Source: Lepidostoma basale (taxonomy: Eukaryota; Arthropoda; Insecta; Trichoptera; Lepidostomatidae). From it: 64,000 nt of DNA. Below are positions 52,721 through 61,099 of this stretch, one piece after another. The stretch lies in the NCBI GenBank assembly GCA_022606425.2, contig JAHDVF020000440.1:1116001-1180000 (forward strand), in the 5' to 3' direction. The notes below the pieces were generated by a model. That model was not told the origin of the DNA and searched no databases. It saw only the letters and a list, made by a program, of their open reading frames with translations. Made by a program: the position numbers and the translations under genes. Within the stretch, counting starts at the first letter, position 1. Each line of letters starts with the position of its first letter.

Positions 52721-52965
52721 AAATATCATTATGAAATTCCACAGTAAATTTATAAAAAAAATGTTGGTTTACCGAATCAGACTGAGTGTTTAAAAATAAT
52801 TTTAATAATGTCACAGCACAAATTAACTGCTTCACACGAAAGATTATTGTCGTAATTAATTTGTTTTAAACTTAGTCTAGTGTTTCATTTCATTAAAAAT
52901 AAACGTTTAGTACTTTTAATGAATAAATGAATCCTTAAAAATAATATTCTATTAATACACTTTCA
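52721..52965. other. Stretch without recognised feature
   Basis: AT-rich, short. Confidence 0.35.
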
Positions 52966-52967
52966 TT

Positions 52968-53125
52968 AGTTTTTCCAACCACTTTATCTTGTTACAACCA
53001 CCCGTTTCTCTCCCACCGGAGCTTCGTCAAGGTTACAAAAGATACAAAAAGCGAAACCGGTTGGTCGTAAGAAAATAAAGTGTGGAAAAACTGATGAAAG
53101 TGTATTAATAATATTTTTAAAATGC
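52968..53125. mobile_element. Foldback family 6
   Basis: Arms TACACTTTCATTAGTTTTTCC..CACTTTATCTTGTTAC and the reverse (GTAAGAAAATAAAGTGTGG..TGATGAAAGTGTATTA). On minus, about 53042-53007 reads CCTTGACGA, A, GCTCC-GGT-GGGAG, A, GAAAC, a hammerhead-like core with an extra T. The right arm keeps only GCGAAACCGGTTGGTC. Confidence 0.6.
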
Positions 53126-53231
53126 CACACCACAAATTAAGTGTTTTATATGACAGTATACTTAATCCTTTATTGGCGATCCTGTAAAAATAACCCATCA
53201 CTAACCAAACATATTGAATATTATCTCTTAC

Positions 53232-53366
53232 CTGCAAATGATCGGAGATTTTCCTCAGAGCACTGTGTTTAGATTTCGACCAATGACCGAAGAGTGTTTG
53301 GAATGGCGGTGGAACCAAACAAAAGGCGATCACTTGAACAAACAAAACAAAAAACGTCGACAATGG
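53232..53366 (-). other. Possible first exon with good donor
   Basis: The minus strand ends with TTTGCAG/GTAAGAG, a strong donor, at 53232. The preceding frame gives STFFVLFVQVIAFCLVPPPF and HWSKSKHSALRKISDHLQ, resembling a signal peptide plus start of a mature chain, but a stop lies two codons upstream and there is no ATG. Either a chance frame or an untranslated first exon. Confidence 0.25.
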
Positions 53367-53589
53367 TTAAATTTCACTTTTGATTCTTCTTAAAACACTC
53401 ATTAATATTCACTCGGCGTGTGAGGAGATGTTCTGAACGTGTATGGGTACATCAGGTAACGAGAATGAAATGAATAATGGATGTTCGTACAATATTGTAT
53501 GAGTTAAATTATACAAGAGAAAAATACACCGAATCTTTCTAAACGACTTCTAGCAGGATGTAAAAATGTTTGAATTTCTAATTCAGTAA

Positions 53590-54170
53590 ATTCAAAATGT
53601 CTAACTAACTAACTAACCATCACGCCATTTCCCCGGAGGGGTAGGCAGAGAGGATGGATCGCCACACTGGCCTGTCCTGGCATACCTCTCGGGATTCCTC
53701 TACATTCATACATCGTACCATGCACGCACGTCGATTATTCCGACTTCGAATGTGGCCGCCTTTTAGTAATTGATTAATTTGGTCATGCCATGTTTTCCTC
53801 GGTCGTCTTCGGCTTCTTTTCCCACTCACGCTGCTTGTGTACAACTTTTTAACCATTCTACTCTCATCTATTCGTTCCATATGTCCGAACCATCTCAGGG
53901 ATCTTTTTTTAATTTTATTCATGATGCAGTCATCTGCCTTACATTTATTTCTTATTTCATCGTTCGGTATTCTATCATACAACGTTTTCCCGCACATTCT
54001 TCTTAGTGATATCATTTCTACGACGTTTATCCTGCTTTCATCCTTCTTTTGCCAGCTCCAAGCTTCACTTCCATACATGAGGTTTGGCACTAGAACTTCA
54101 TTGTGTACTGCCATCTTTGCTTCTGTGGATATATTTCTATTTGCAGTAATGACTTTTATTATAGGATTAA
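53590..54170 (-). mobile_element. RTE-like LINE, variant subfamily, TTAG tail
   Basis: Minus-strand frame of 190 codons (54192-53620), the longest RTE frame in the window: ITANRNISTEAKMAVHNEVL, GSEAWSWQKKDESRINVVEM, GKTLYDRIPNDEIRNKCKAD, KRSLRWFGHMERIDESRMVK, SGKRSRRRPRKTWHDQINQL and SILSAYPSGEM. Same subfamily as 2327-2878. No stops, yet it lacks catalytic domains. Confidence 0.93.
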
Positions 54171-54194
54171 TTTTCTTTGAAAATATATGCATCT

Positions 54195-54890
54195 ATGTCA
54201 TACATGTTTAATATTCACGAGTTCTAGTGTATAATATTGTGATGTTTTTGGATCAATCGTCCATGACTAGGATTGAAGCTGATACTGTGAATAGAATTTT
54301 TGCGTTTGTATGTCAAAATTTTACATATTCAAAAAATGAAAACTTTTCAAATTTGATTGGTTTAGTTTCGCCAAGTGTGTTTATCTATTATCTGTGGTAA
54401 CAGACTCTGTTCATACATTACAATTAAAGTAAACTACCATTTTTCTTTCTTCATTAAGTATTTTCATGACTCTAATCGGTCTTATAAGAAGGATGTTAAA
54501 AAATATGGACATTCCAAAGAATGACAGTATCAATTTTTAATCTGAATTAGCAGTTTAAATCATTGCAAAATCTTAGTAAGTCAAAAAAATGTCATACCCA
54601 TCAAATATATAAAAAACTTCAAAAAACATACGTTTTTAATAATTTTAGTATACATACGTAAAAGCTATATTTGATTCTGTTTTAAATGTTTTGTTTATAA
54701 AATTTAATAAATAAAAAATTCGTTTTACGAGAATATGATTTTCGATTCATTGATTGATTATTTATGATTTTCTTAATTTAAAGGATTGACAATATTCATG
54801 TATGTACTTATTTTATTTTCATAACTACATTATAGGGAAAATATTAATGCCCGTTCCAAATCAATTGTTTTAACGGTCACATATTCGGAC
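54195..54890. other. Stretch without recognised feature
   Basis: AT-rich; no repeats or coding signal supported. Confidence 0.4.
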
Positions 54891-54892
54891 AG

Positions 54893-54936
54893 ATATTGGG
54901 TTCAAATGACCTGTTGTATAAAAAAAATGTGAAAAG
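54893..54936 (+). mobile_element. SINE family A 3' end at the start of the satellite
   Basis: ATTGGGTTCAAATGACCTGT followed by TGTATAAAAAAAATG is the CCAAACGACCTG-type 3' end of family A. The satellite starts directly after it. Confidence 0.7.
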
Positions 54937-55715
54937 CCACGGGAAACTACCACATTATTGAGGTCCAACTGTGATCCCAGGAACCAGAAACGATGTTAAT
55001 AGACTTTGTTGCAAATCAATCCATAGAAACTAAAAAAATAATGTTTGTAATGAGCTAAACTGGTATCCTAAGAACCAGAAAAGACGTTGACAGACTTTGG
55101 TGCAAATCAAACCATGGAATCATAAAAAAATAATGTTTTGTAATGAGCCCAACTTGCATCCCAAGAACCAGAAAGGATGTTAACAATTGCTGCAAATCAA
55201 ACCATAGAAACATAAAAAAATATGTTTGTAATGAGACCAATGGCATCCCAAGAACCACAAAAGACGGAACTATCTTTACTTTGCTGCAAATCAAACCATA
55301 GAAACAAAAAAAAAATGTTTGTAATGAGACCGGAATGAGGTTTGTAATAAGGCGGCTTGGAATGAGAAAATACGGAATTGTCTGTACTTTGCTGCAAAAC
55401 AATCCACAGAAATTAAAAAAAAAGTTTTTAATGAGCTCAACTGGCATCTTTACAGCCAGAAAAGACGGAACTGTCTGTACTTAGCTGCAAATCAATCCAT
55501 AGAAATAAAAAAAATAGTGTTTGTAATGAGCCCAAATGGCATCCCAAGAACTAGAAAGGATGTAAACAGACTTTGCTGCAAATCAGTCCATACAAGCATA
55601 TAAATAAATAATGTGAGCCCAACTGGCATCCCATGAACCAGATAAGACGTTAACAGACTTTGCTGCAAACCAATCCATAGAAACTAATTAAAAAATAATG
55701 ATTGTAATGAAATGA
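54937..55715 (+). repeat. ~91-bp satellite, eight units
   Basis: GCAAA(TC) landmarks at 55011, 55102, 55192, 55286, 55394, 55487, 55578 and 55664 give periods of 91, 90, 94, 108, 93, 91 and 86. Each unit has GGCATCCCAAGAACCAGAAA, GCTGCAAATCAATCCATAGA and TGTTTGTAATGAG. The long minus-strand open frame (55447-55055) is a by-product of the repeat. Confidence 0.93.
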
Positions 55716-56250
55716 TATGTTAAGTGAATGAAAATATTATATCTGCCACACACCGTGTACTTTTTAATAACGTGCATAAATATTTTTCTTATTTTACTGC
55801 ATTGTCCATTATAGTTTATACTATTGTGAGGAATTATCATAACCGAGTTATCGGAGTTTCGTACTTATTGACCGTACGCAGCCGGCAGAGTGTGAATGCA
55901 CGTTGGGATTCGCACGTATTCTGGTCTCGGGTGCAGATTGCGGTATAAACAATGTTCCGATATCGGAATGTTTAGACTCACAATCGTCACATATACACAA
56001 AGGCTCACGTAACTATAAATATTTATTCCTATAGAAGTATGAATGGCGATTATTTCGATGCCATATCGGCCGAAAACTTTACTAATGCAAAATCTGTAGA
56101 ATCTATTAGTTACAGATTTTACTGACAAGTCAGAAGCATTATATTTTTAATCAAACAGTCTGCAATATTAGTGTCAATTGTACTTTTTAATATCTATTTA
56201 ATAATAATTATTATATTTCCCTTATCCTTGAGTTTTTTTCCTTAACCTTT
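55716..56250. other. Stretch without recognised feature
   Basis: Moderately GC-richer at 55840-55950, otherwise AT-rich. No coding signal or repeat relative seen. Confidence 0.4.
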
Positions 56251-56254
56251 AGTA

Positions 56255-56350
56255 CCTACATAAGATATATTTCCTTTGAGGTTCTTTATTTCCCCCACCC
56301 TTAACATTGATTTGGCTCGCGCTACATAGAGGTAAAGAGCTATTCAACAT

Positions 56351-56393
<43 letters not shown>

Positions 56394-56403
56394 TTTTTAT
56401 AAT
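56255..56403 (+). mobile_element. SINE 3' segment with long AAT tail
   Basis: AAGATATATTTCCTTTGAGG, CCCTTAACATTGATTTGGCTC, GCGCTACATAGAGGTAAAGA and an AAT tail of more than 15 units (56352-56395). Same type as 5690 and 56938. Confidence 0.75.
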
Positions 56404-56539
56404 AATAATATTTATATGAAAGATTTTACATAAACCTAAGGCGTTAACACCATGAAATTCCATAATGATAATTTTTTATGAAATAAAACAATTTTTTTTT
56501 ATTTTTGAGTTTATTTTTCTCATTTATTTTTTCGGCATT

Positions 56540-56780
56540 CACTTTGTGGTAGGACATGATTAAATTGTAAATAAAACACTTGTTTTTCACCACTTGAGTA
56601 TTATATTTTACACGACTAGTTTCGGAAGCTACAGATGCTTCCATCTACAGGTTTAAATATAAGAGAGTTTAAATAATGAGTTTATATTTAAACCTGTAGA
56701 TGGAAGTATCTGTAGCTTCCGAAACTAGTCGTGTAAAATAGTATACTCAAGTGGTGAAAAATAATTGTTTTATTTACAAT
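56540..56780. mobile_element. Foldback family 7, two hammerhead-like cores
   Basis: Arms AAATTGTAAATAAAACACTTG..CACCACTTGAGTA and the reverse. On minus, 56650-56614: CTGTAGA, T, GGAAGC-ATCTGTA-GCTTCC, GAAACTAGTC. On plus, 56694-56730: identical apart from one loop base. The two copies are nearly identical, so the element is young or arms are being homogenised. The first box has T where CTGANGA has A. Confidence 0.82.
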
Positions 56781-56935
56781 TTATTTTTCTCGACAAGTTT
56801 CGAAGGCTTCACAACTTCACCATCGGGAGAATGATATTAACTGACTTTTATATCGTTCTCCCAATGATGAAGGTGTAAAGCCTTCGAAACATATCGAGAA
56901 AAAGTGAAAAAAGTCGTGTTTTAATTTAAAAAAAA
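56781..56935. mobile_element. Foldback family 4, both arms
   Basis: On minus, from 56792: GATGGTGA, AAGTTGTGAAGCCTT, C, GAAACTTGTC. On plus, 56864-56894: ATGATGA, AGG..CCTT, C, GAAACATATC. It directly follows family 7, giving two nested or adjacent foldbacks. Confidence 0.7.
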
Positions 56936-56937
56936 AT

Positions 56938-57035
56938 CGTTATATTTTCTTTGAGGTTCTTATTTCTCCCAACTTTAACTTCGATTTGGCTCGCTTTGCA
57001 ATGATGTAAAAGCAATTGAACAAAATAATAATAAT
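56938..57035 (+). mobile_element. SINE 3' segment with AAT tail
   Basis: TTATATTTTCTTTGAGGTTC, CTTCGATTTGGCTCGCTTTG, ATGATGTAAAAGCAATTGAA and AATAATAATAATA. Confidence 0.72.
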
Positions 57036-57039
57036 ATAC

Positions 57040-57358
57040 TATTTCGCACATGTACCAAAGTTACTCGTAGATTGATGTGTACACGGCATCTCGGGCCCTT
57101 TAGTGGGTCACCTTTGGTACCGCGTGAGGCTGGAGGGTAATTGGAGTTGAGGTGATGAAAGAGTTGCGATAGAAATAATGAAAAAATCATTAGCGGAGTC
57201 GTAATGACCTAGTAAGAGACGTGTGTCATAACACCTAGCCCCAATCACGAGAACTACACTAATAATTGTGAGTATTATTAATAATTAAATATCATTGCGT
57301 TACGTTTAAACGGTTCCATCTACAACTCCAAGATTAAAGTGTATTAATATTATAAAAA
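57040..57358. other. Stretch without recognised feature
   Basis: Contains a TACTCGTA octamer at about 57062. Slightly GC-rich at 57080-57140; no feature assigned. Confidence 0.35.
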
Positions 57359-57359
57359 T

Positions 57360-57745
57360 ATCTTCTTCCTTATTGTAGACCTATGTGGCCTGTTCTCCAG
57401 AGTGTTGCTCCTCCTGTGAGGTAGATTCTCAGCTGTCCTTCCATCTTTTCGGAGGTCTTCCACGAGGACGAGTCCTATGATACTGATTATGCAATGCAAT
57501 ATAGGGGAGTCTGGTGGTGTCCATTATTTGAACATGACCATACCAGTCCCGTTTTCGCTGTCTGCTCCATCTTATAATATCCTCAACCTCACATATCTCT
57601 CTTATTCTGGTGTCTAAGTGTCTTCATTTCGAAAGTCCTCAAAACTTGTTTGGTCCTTACTGTATTTGCCCTTGCTTCGACGCCATATGTTATTATTGGT
57701 CTTACGCATGCTCTTAATGGCCATGTCTTTGTTTTTCCGAATTGT
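57360..57745 (-). mobile_element. RTE-like LINE (family E)
   Basis: Reverse copy of the family at 15.3 kb and 43.7 kb: plus-strand landmarks CCACGAGGACGAGTCCTATG, GAACATGACCATACCAGTCC and CCTCAACCTCACATATCTCT. Frameshifted; tail CTTCTTCCTTATTG. Confidence 0.85.
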
Positions 57746-57814
57746 GGATTTTAGAACCCCAGAGATTGCAACTGCCTTGTTTGCTTACTATAAAAATACA
57801 AAAAAAAAATTGTA

Positions 57815-57980
57815 TAATATTTAACCACGGTACGGTTATTATAACTGATGCCAACTAGTTTCACTTGGACCCAAGCTTTATTAGGGCAGTGTAACAACTG
57901 TTATACTCCCCTGATGAAGCTTAGGTCCAAGAGAAACTAGTTGACATCAAGTATAATAATCATACCGTGGTGAAATACAA
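57815..57980. mobile_element. Foldback family 8, two hammerhead-like cores
   Basis: Arms TTAACCACGGTACGGTTATT..TGATGCCAACTAG and the reverse (CTAGTTGACATCA..AATCATACCGTGGTGAA). On minus, 57884-57853: CTAATAA, AGCTTGG-GT-CCAAGT, GAAACTAGTT. On plus, 57911-57942: CTGATGA with AGCTTAG-GT-CCAAGA, GAAACTAGTT. The plus copy has an intact CTGATGA box; cleavage triplet would be GTT. Confidence 0.78.
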
Positions 57981-58039
57981 ACTTTTTTTATTAATTTAAT
58001 ATTTTTAAAATGGCTTATCACAAAGTGAGTGCTTTATAC

Positions 58040-58150
58040 GAAAGTATGTAAGAATTGTTAATACGATTGCAATCGTCTGTTTTATAGAGGTCAAACTATA
58101 TTTATGGGACTAACATACTCGTATATCACCTGTCTAAGGCGTTAGGGTGT
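58040..58150. mobile_element. Foldback family 1, one arm, with inserted CTCGTA
   Basis: GAGGTCAAACTATATTTATGGGACTAACATA.TATCACCTGTCTAAGGCGTTA aligns base for base with the 3040-3117 and 23041-23107 arms once CTCGTA at 58129-58134 is removed. Confidence 0.6.
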
Positions 58151-58339
58151 CTTTTAAATAAATTTAGACATGGAGACTGCAACGATTTTCGAAACGTCTT
58201 AAAAAGTTACATTGATATACCCAAGATCCTCAAAATATATGTCGTAATAATTAAATAGTCCATTGTTTTATAAACTTTTAAATTAATTAATATTAAAGTT
58301 AAATAAATGTTTAAACCTATACGGCAAGACCCTACTTCG

Positions 58340-58620
58340 TTAGATTATAATTATCATTATTATTTCTCCGCTTTGAAATAAATTGAAGTGCGCGACACAG
58401 AAAGAAATATAAAATAAAGTAAATGTCGTCTGGCATCCCATTGTGTTTCCGTATCTTAAATATAAGTCCCGGATGGACGGGGACAGGCCTAGAAAGTGTA
58501 CAAGCGAGGATGACGAAAGGGCGCCGCTTCGCCCTATAACAGCCTCGGGTAGTTGGTGGGAACCCTTCTGTGTTCCCGTCTTCTTTTGATTAGCCTCTTG
58601 GTCTCGCGCGGAACCCATCT
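58340..58620 (-). repeat. GC-richer repeated segment
   Basis: On minus, a 92-codon frame (58618-58340) has no family match. The part ACCCGAGGCTGTTATAGGGC plus GAAGCGGCGCCCTTTCGTCA has a close relative at 13555-13605 on plus, so this is a dispersed repeat, perhaps the 5' or 3' untranslated part of a retroelement. Confidence 0.5.
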
Positions 58621-58646
58621 GGGCTAAATGTTCATATTAATAAATG

Positions 58647-58692
58647 TATTAAATATATTCATACAGTTTCCACTGTATGAATATATTTAATA
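58647..58692. repeat. Perfect 21-bp-arm palindrome
   Basis: ATTAAATATATTCATACAGT (58648-58667), loop TTCC, then its exact reverse complement to 58691; one further pair (58647/58692). No known family; could be an RNA hairpin or a tiny foldback. Confidence 0.85.
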
Positions 58693-58799
58693 AAGCGTAT
58701 ACCTCAATTTTATTTTTACTGATAAAACAAATAACTTTTGTATTTCTTCTATATTCGCCATCATTTGTTGTGGATTCACATTAGAATAACTTTTTGAAA

Positions 58800-58952
58800 A
58801 AAATGTATTTTCACAATACTTTTTTACACCTTTCATAAACATGTTTCGAAACACAGACTTCCCTTCTTCAGCGTATGGTTAAAATTCATTAATTCATACA
58901 ATGAAGAAGAGAAGTATGTGTCCCGAAACATGTTTGTGAAAGATTCAACAAC
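58800..58952. mobile_element. Foldback family 9, hammerhead-like cores
   Basis: On minus, 58871-58837: CTGAAGA, A, GGGA..TTTC, GAAACATGTTT. On plus, 58900-58935: ATGAAGA, AGAGA..TCCC, GAAACATGTTT. Arms CACAATACTTTTTTACACCTTTCA and TGAAAGATTCAACAACA partly pair. It abuts the tail of the next RTE copy. Confidence 0.7.
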
Positions 58953-59112
58953 AACACACCATCACGCCGTTTCTTCGCAGGGGTAGGCAGAAAGAATAGA
59001 CCGCCACACTACTCTATCCAAACACACCTCTCTAGCTTCCCTACATTCATACAACGAGTCATACACGCACATCGATTCTTCCGATTTCTTACATGACCAA
59101 CCTTAATAATTT
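58953..59112 (-). mobile_element. RTE-like LINE 3' end, TTG tail, part 1
   Basis: Reverse copy with AACAACAACACACCATCACG start; runs to ATGACCAACCTTAATAATTT, where another element is inserted. It resumes at 59401 (TTATTTTGGTCAAGCCATGT). Confidence 0.82.
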
Positions 59113-59400
59113 AAAATAAATTAACTGAGGTTTTCCATGGTTCCCTCAGTTGTAAGGCAAATGTCGGGATGCTTATTAGCTAGTCCATGGAATCTCACAT
59201 AAAGGTTTCATTTCTTATTTCTCTTTCTTCTCACCCCTCGCACATTCTAATTTCTTTTTTACTTCTTTTTGGCAATCTCTGCCACCCTAATAATAAAGCC
59301 ATATTACTTCGCAGAACTGCAAATTAAACATGTCCACACCGTCCTGAAAATTAAAATGCAGGGCAGTAATAAATAGAGCCAACTCAATCAAAAAAAAAAA
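59113..59400 (+). mobile_element. Poly(A) retroposon with 11-bp target duplication
   Basis: CTTAATAATTT occurs directly left (59102-59112) and right (59401-59411). The insert ends in A10 (59391-59400). It contains AGGCAAATGTCGGGATGCTT and CATATTACTTCGCAGAACTG. At 288 bp it has no open frame; probably the 3' end of a LINE or a SINE. It inserted into the RTE copy after that copy was fixed. Confidence 0.85.
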
Positions 59401-59460
59401 CTTAATAATTTTATTATTTTGGTCAAGCCATGTTTATTCAAGTCTAATTAATTAAATATT
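59401..59460 (-). mobile_element. RTE-like LINE, part 2
   Basis: Continuation of the copy at 58953-59112 after the retroposon (TTTGGTCAAGCCATGTTTAT, reversed KTWHDQIN), soon fading out. Confidence 0.65.
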
Positions 59461-59879
59461 GATGCTGTTTGTAATGTCTGTTGAGGAAACTGTCCTGGCG
59501 CTCTGTAGCTGCCGGACGTTTTTTCAAATAGCTCCCTATTTAAATAAAATTTTGAGGGTCTGAGTACTCCATTTGCGTCTATTTAACATCTATTATCACC
59601 TTTTAATGAATCCAAACAAATCTGTGTATCCAAAATTAATTATTTACGTATAGTTTCAGTGAAAAGAACAAATTAAGTTTGAAATACGTGAAAGTTTTTA
59701 ATATAAAGTGCATCGTGTAAACGTCTATTTCCGAGTCGAGACCTCAAAGATGGTTGCCACATGTGTGTCCGAGTGTCCAGTGAATTGTGTGAAGTGCAAC
59801 AGGATGATTTATGAGGGAACGCCCAAATTCTCGGAAATAATTTGTGAACTTTTACTATGTGCCAAAACATTAAGAGTTA
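59461..59879. other. Stretch without recognised feature
   Basis: AT-rich; no supported feature. Confidence 0.4.
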
Positions 59880-59955
59880 TAGCTTGATAAAACGGAGCAT
59901 TTTCTACAGCGCCCTTGAGATGAGTAATTCATAAAAATGGCTTCCAAAATCCAAT
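59880..59955 (-). repeat. 70-bp segment repeated inverted at 46.7 kb
   Basis: GATAAAACGGAGCATTTTCT, ACAGCGCCCTTGAGATGAGT and TTCATAAAAATGGC are the reverse of 46672-46745. Confidence 0.75.
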
Positions 59956-59957
59956 TT

Positions 59958-59961
59958 ATTA

Positions 59962-60012
<51 letters not shown>
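59958..60012 (+). repeat. TTA trinucleotide repeat
   Basis: ATTATTATT repeated about 17 times, directly after the 70-bp segment; probably the tail of the element it belongs to. Confidence 0.9.
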
Positions 60013-60013
<1 letters not shown>

Positions 60014-60445
60014 ATATATTTTAAGTCAATCATTATATCCCATTGATTATCAGTATTTTAATTTACATTACGAATTGTCTACTAAATTTCATTGCAACAC
60101 AACTTCGAAAAAGGGTCAATTGGAACCTTTTCAATGCAATTTGAAGGTTTCAAGTTAATTCTATTATAGATCTTTCGCAATTTTTAATTAGATGATAAGA
60201 TTTGATCTTTAGCAATATTTTTAATGCTCGATCAACCCAAATACATGAAAATCTAAGGAGGAGCGATGAAAGCACTTTTAATAGTTATTTCAATATCGCT
60301 TCATGGGGACTATTGAATTTATTAGTTTACTTAATAATAAAAGCGTATGGTAAATTGTTTGAGTTTTGCCTTTATTCGTTATTGAAGATGCAAATTCAGA
60401 CATTAATCTACTATAAAAATATTGTGTTAAAAAGTGATACTATCT
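60013..60445. other. Stretch without recognised feature
   Basis: AT-rich; an 81-codon plus frame shows no motif. Confidence 0.4.
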
Positions 60446-60446
60446 G

Positions 60447-61098
60447 ACTAACTAACTAACCATCACGCCGTCTCTCCGAAGAGGTAGGCAGAAAGAATGG
60501 ACTGCCACACTTTTCTTTCCTGACATATTTCTCTCGCTTCCTCAACATTCATACAACGTGTCATGCACGCGCGTTTATTTCTCAGACTCCTCACATGGCC
60601 GACATTCAATATTTGATTTATTTGATCGTGCTACGTTTTCCTCGGTCTTCCTCTATTTCTGGTTCCATTTACATCGTTTACATATATTTTTTTACCATTC
60701 TTTCTTCATTCATTCTTTCCATATGTCCAAACCATCTTCATAATCCTTTCATTATTTTGTTCATAACACCATCATTCGCACCGCATTCACTTCTTATATT
60801 TTCATTCGACACTCTATCATACACAGAGTATCTACACATTTGTCTAAGAGTTCTCATTTCTACTGCATTTATTCTACTTTCATCCGTCTTTTCCCAGTTC
60901 TATGCTTCGCTTCCATACATAAGGGACGGTAGAAGAACACCATTGTGCACTGCCATTCTAGCTTTTTTGGATAGGTTTTTGTTTGCGATGATAACTTTAA
61001 GTGCACCATTCACTTTGTTGCCTGCCCCAACCCTTCTTTCAATATCCCTCTCCACTCGCCCATCTCTTGTAAACATACTACCTAAATACACACATATT
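60447..61098 (-). mobile_element. RTE-like LINE, long copy, TTAG tail
   Basis: The minus strand covers LGSMFTRDGRVERDIERRVG, AGNKVNGALKVIIANKNLSK, ARMAVHNGVLLPSLMYGSEA and on to the 3' end, with AACTAACTAACT on plus at 60449. The coding frame is broken in the middle. The long plus-strand frame (60595-61119) is an antisense artefact. Near-identical to 34225-34865. Confidence 0.92.
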
Positions 61099-61099
61099 A

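Noticed and set aside
55055..55447. Open frame of 130 codons on minus, repeated phenylalanine-rich protein
   Set aside because: Comes from the 91-bp satellite; the repeat period creates open frames without coding meaning.
58340..58618. 92-codon minus frame as a small gene
   Set aside because: Part of the segment is shared with 13.6 kb as a dispersed repeat and no protein motif is visible.
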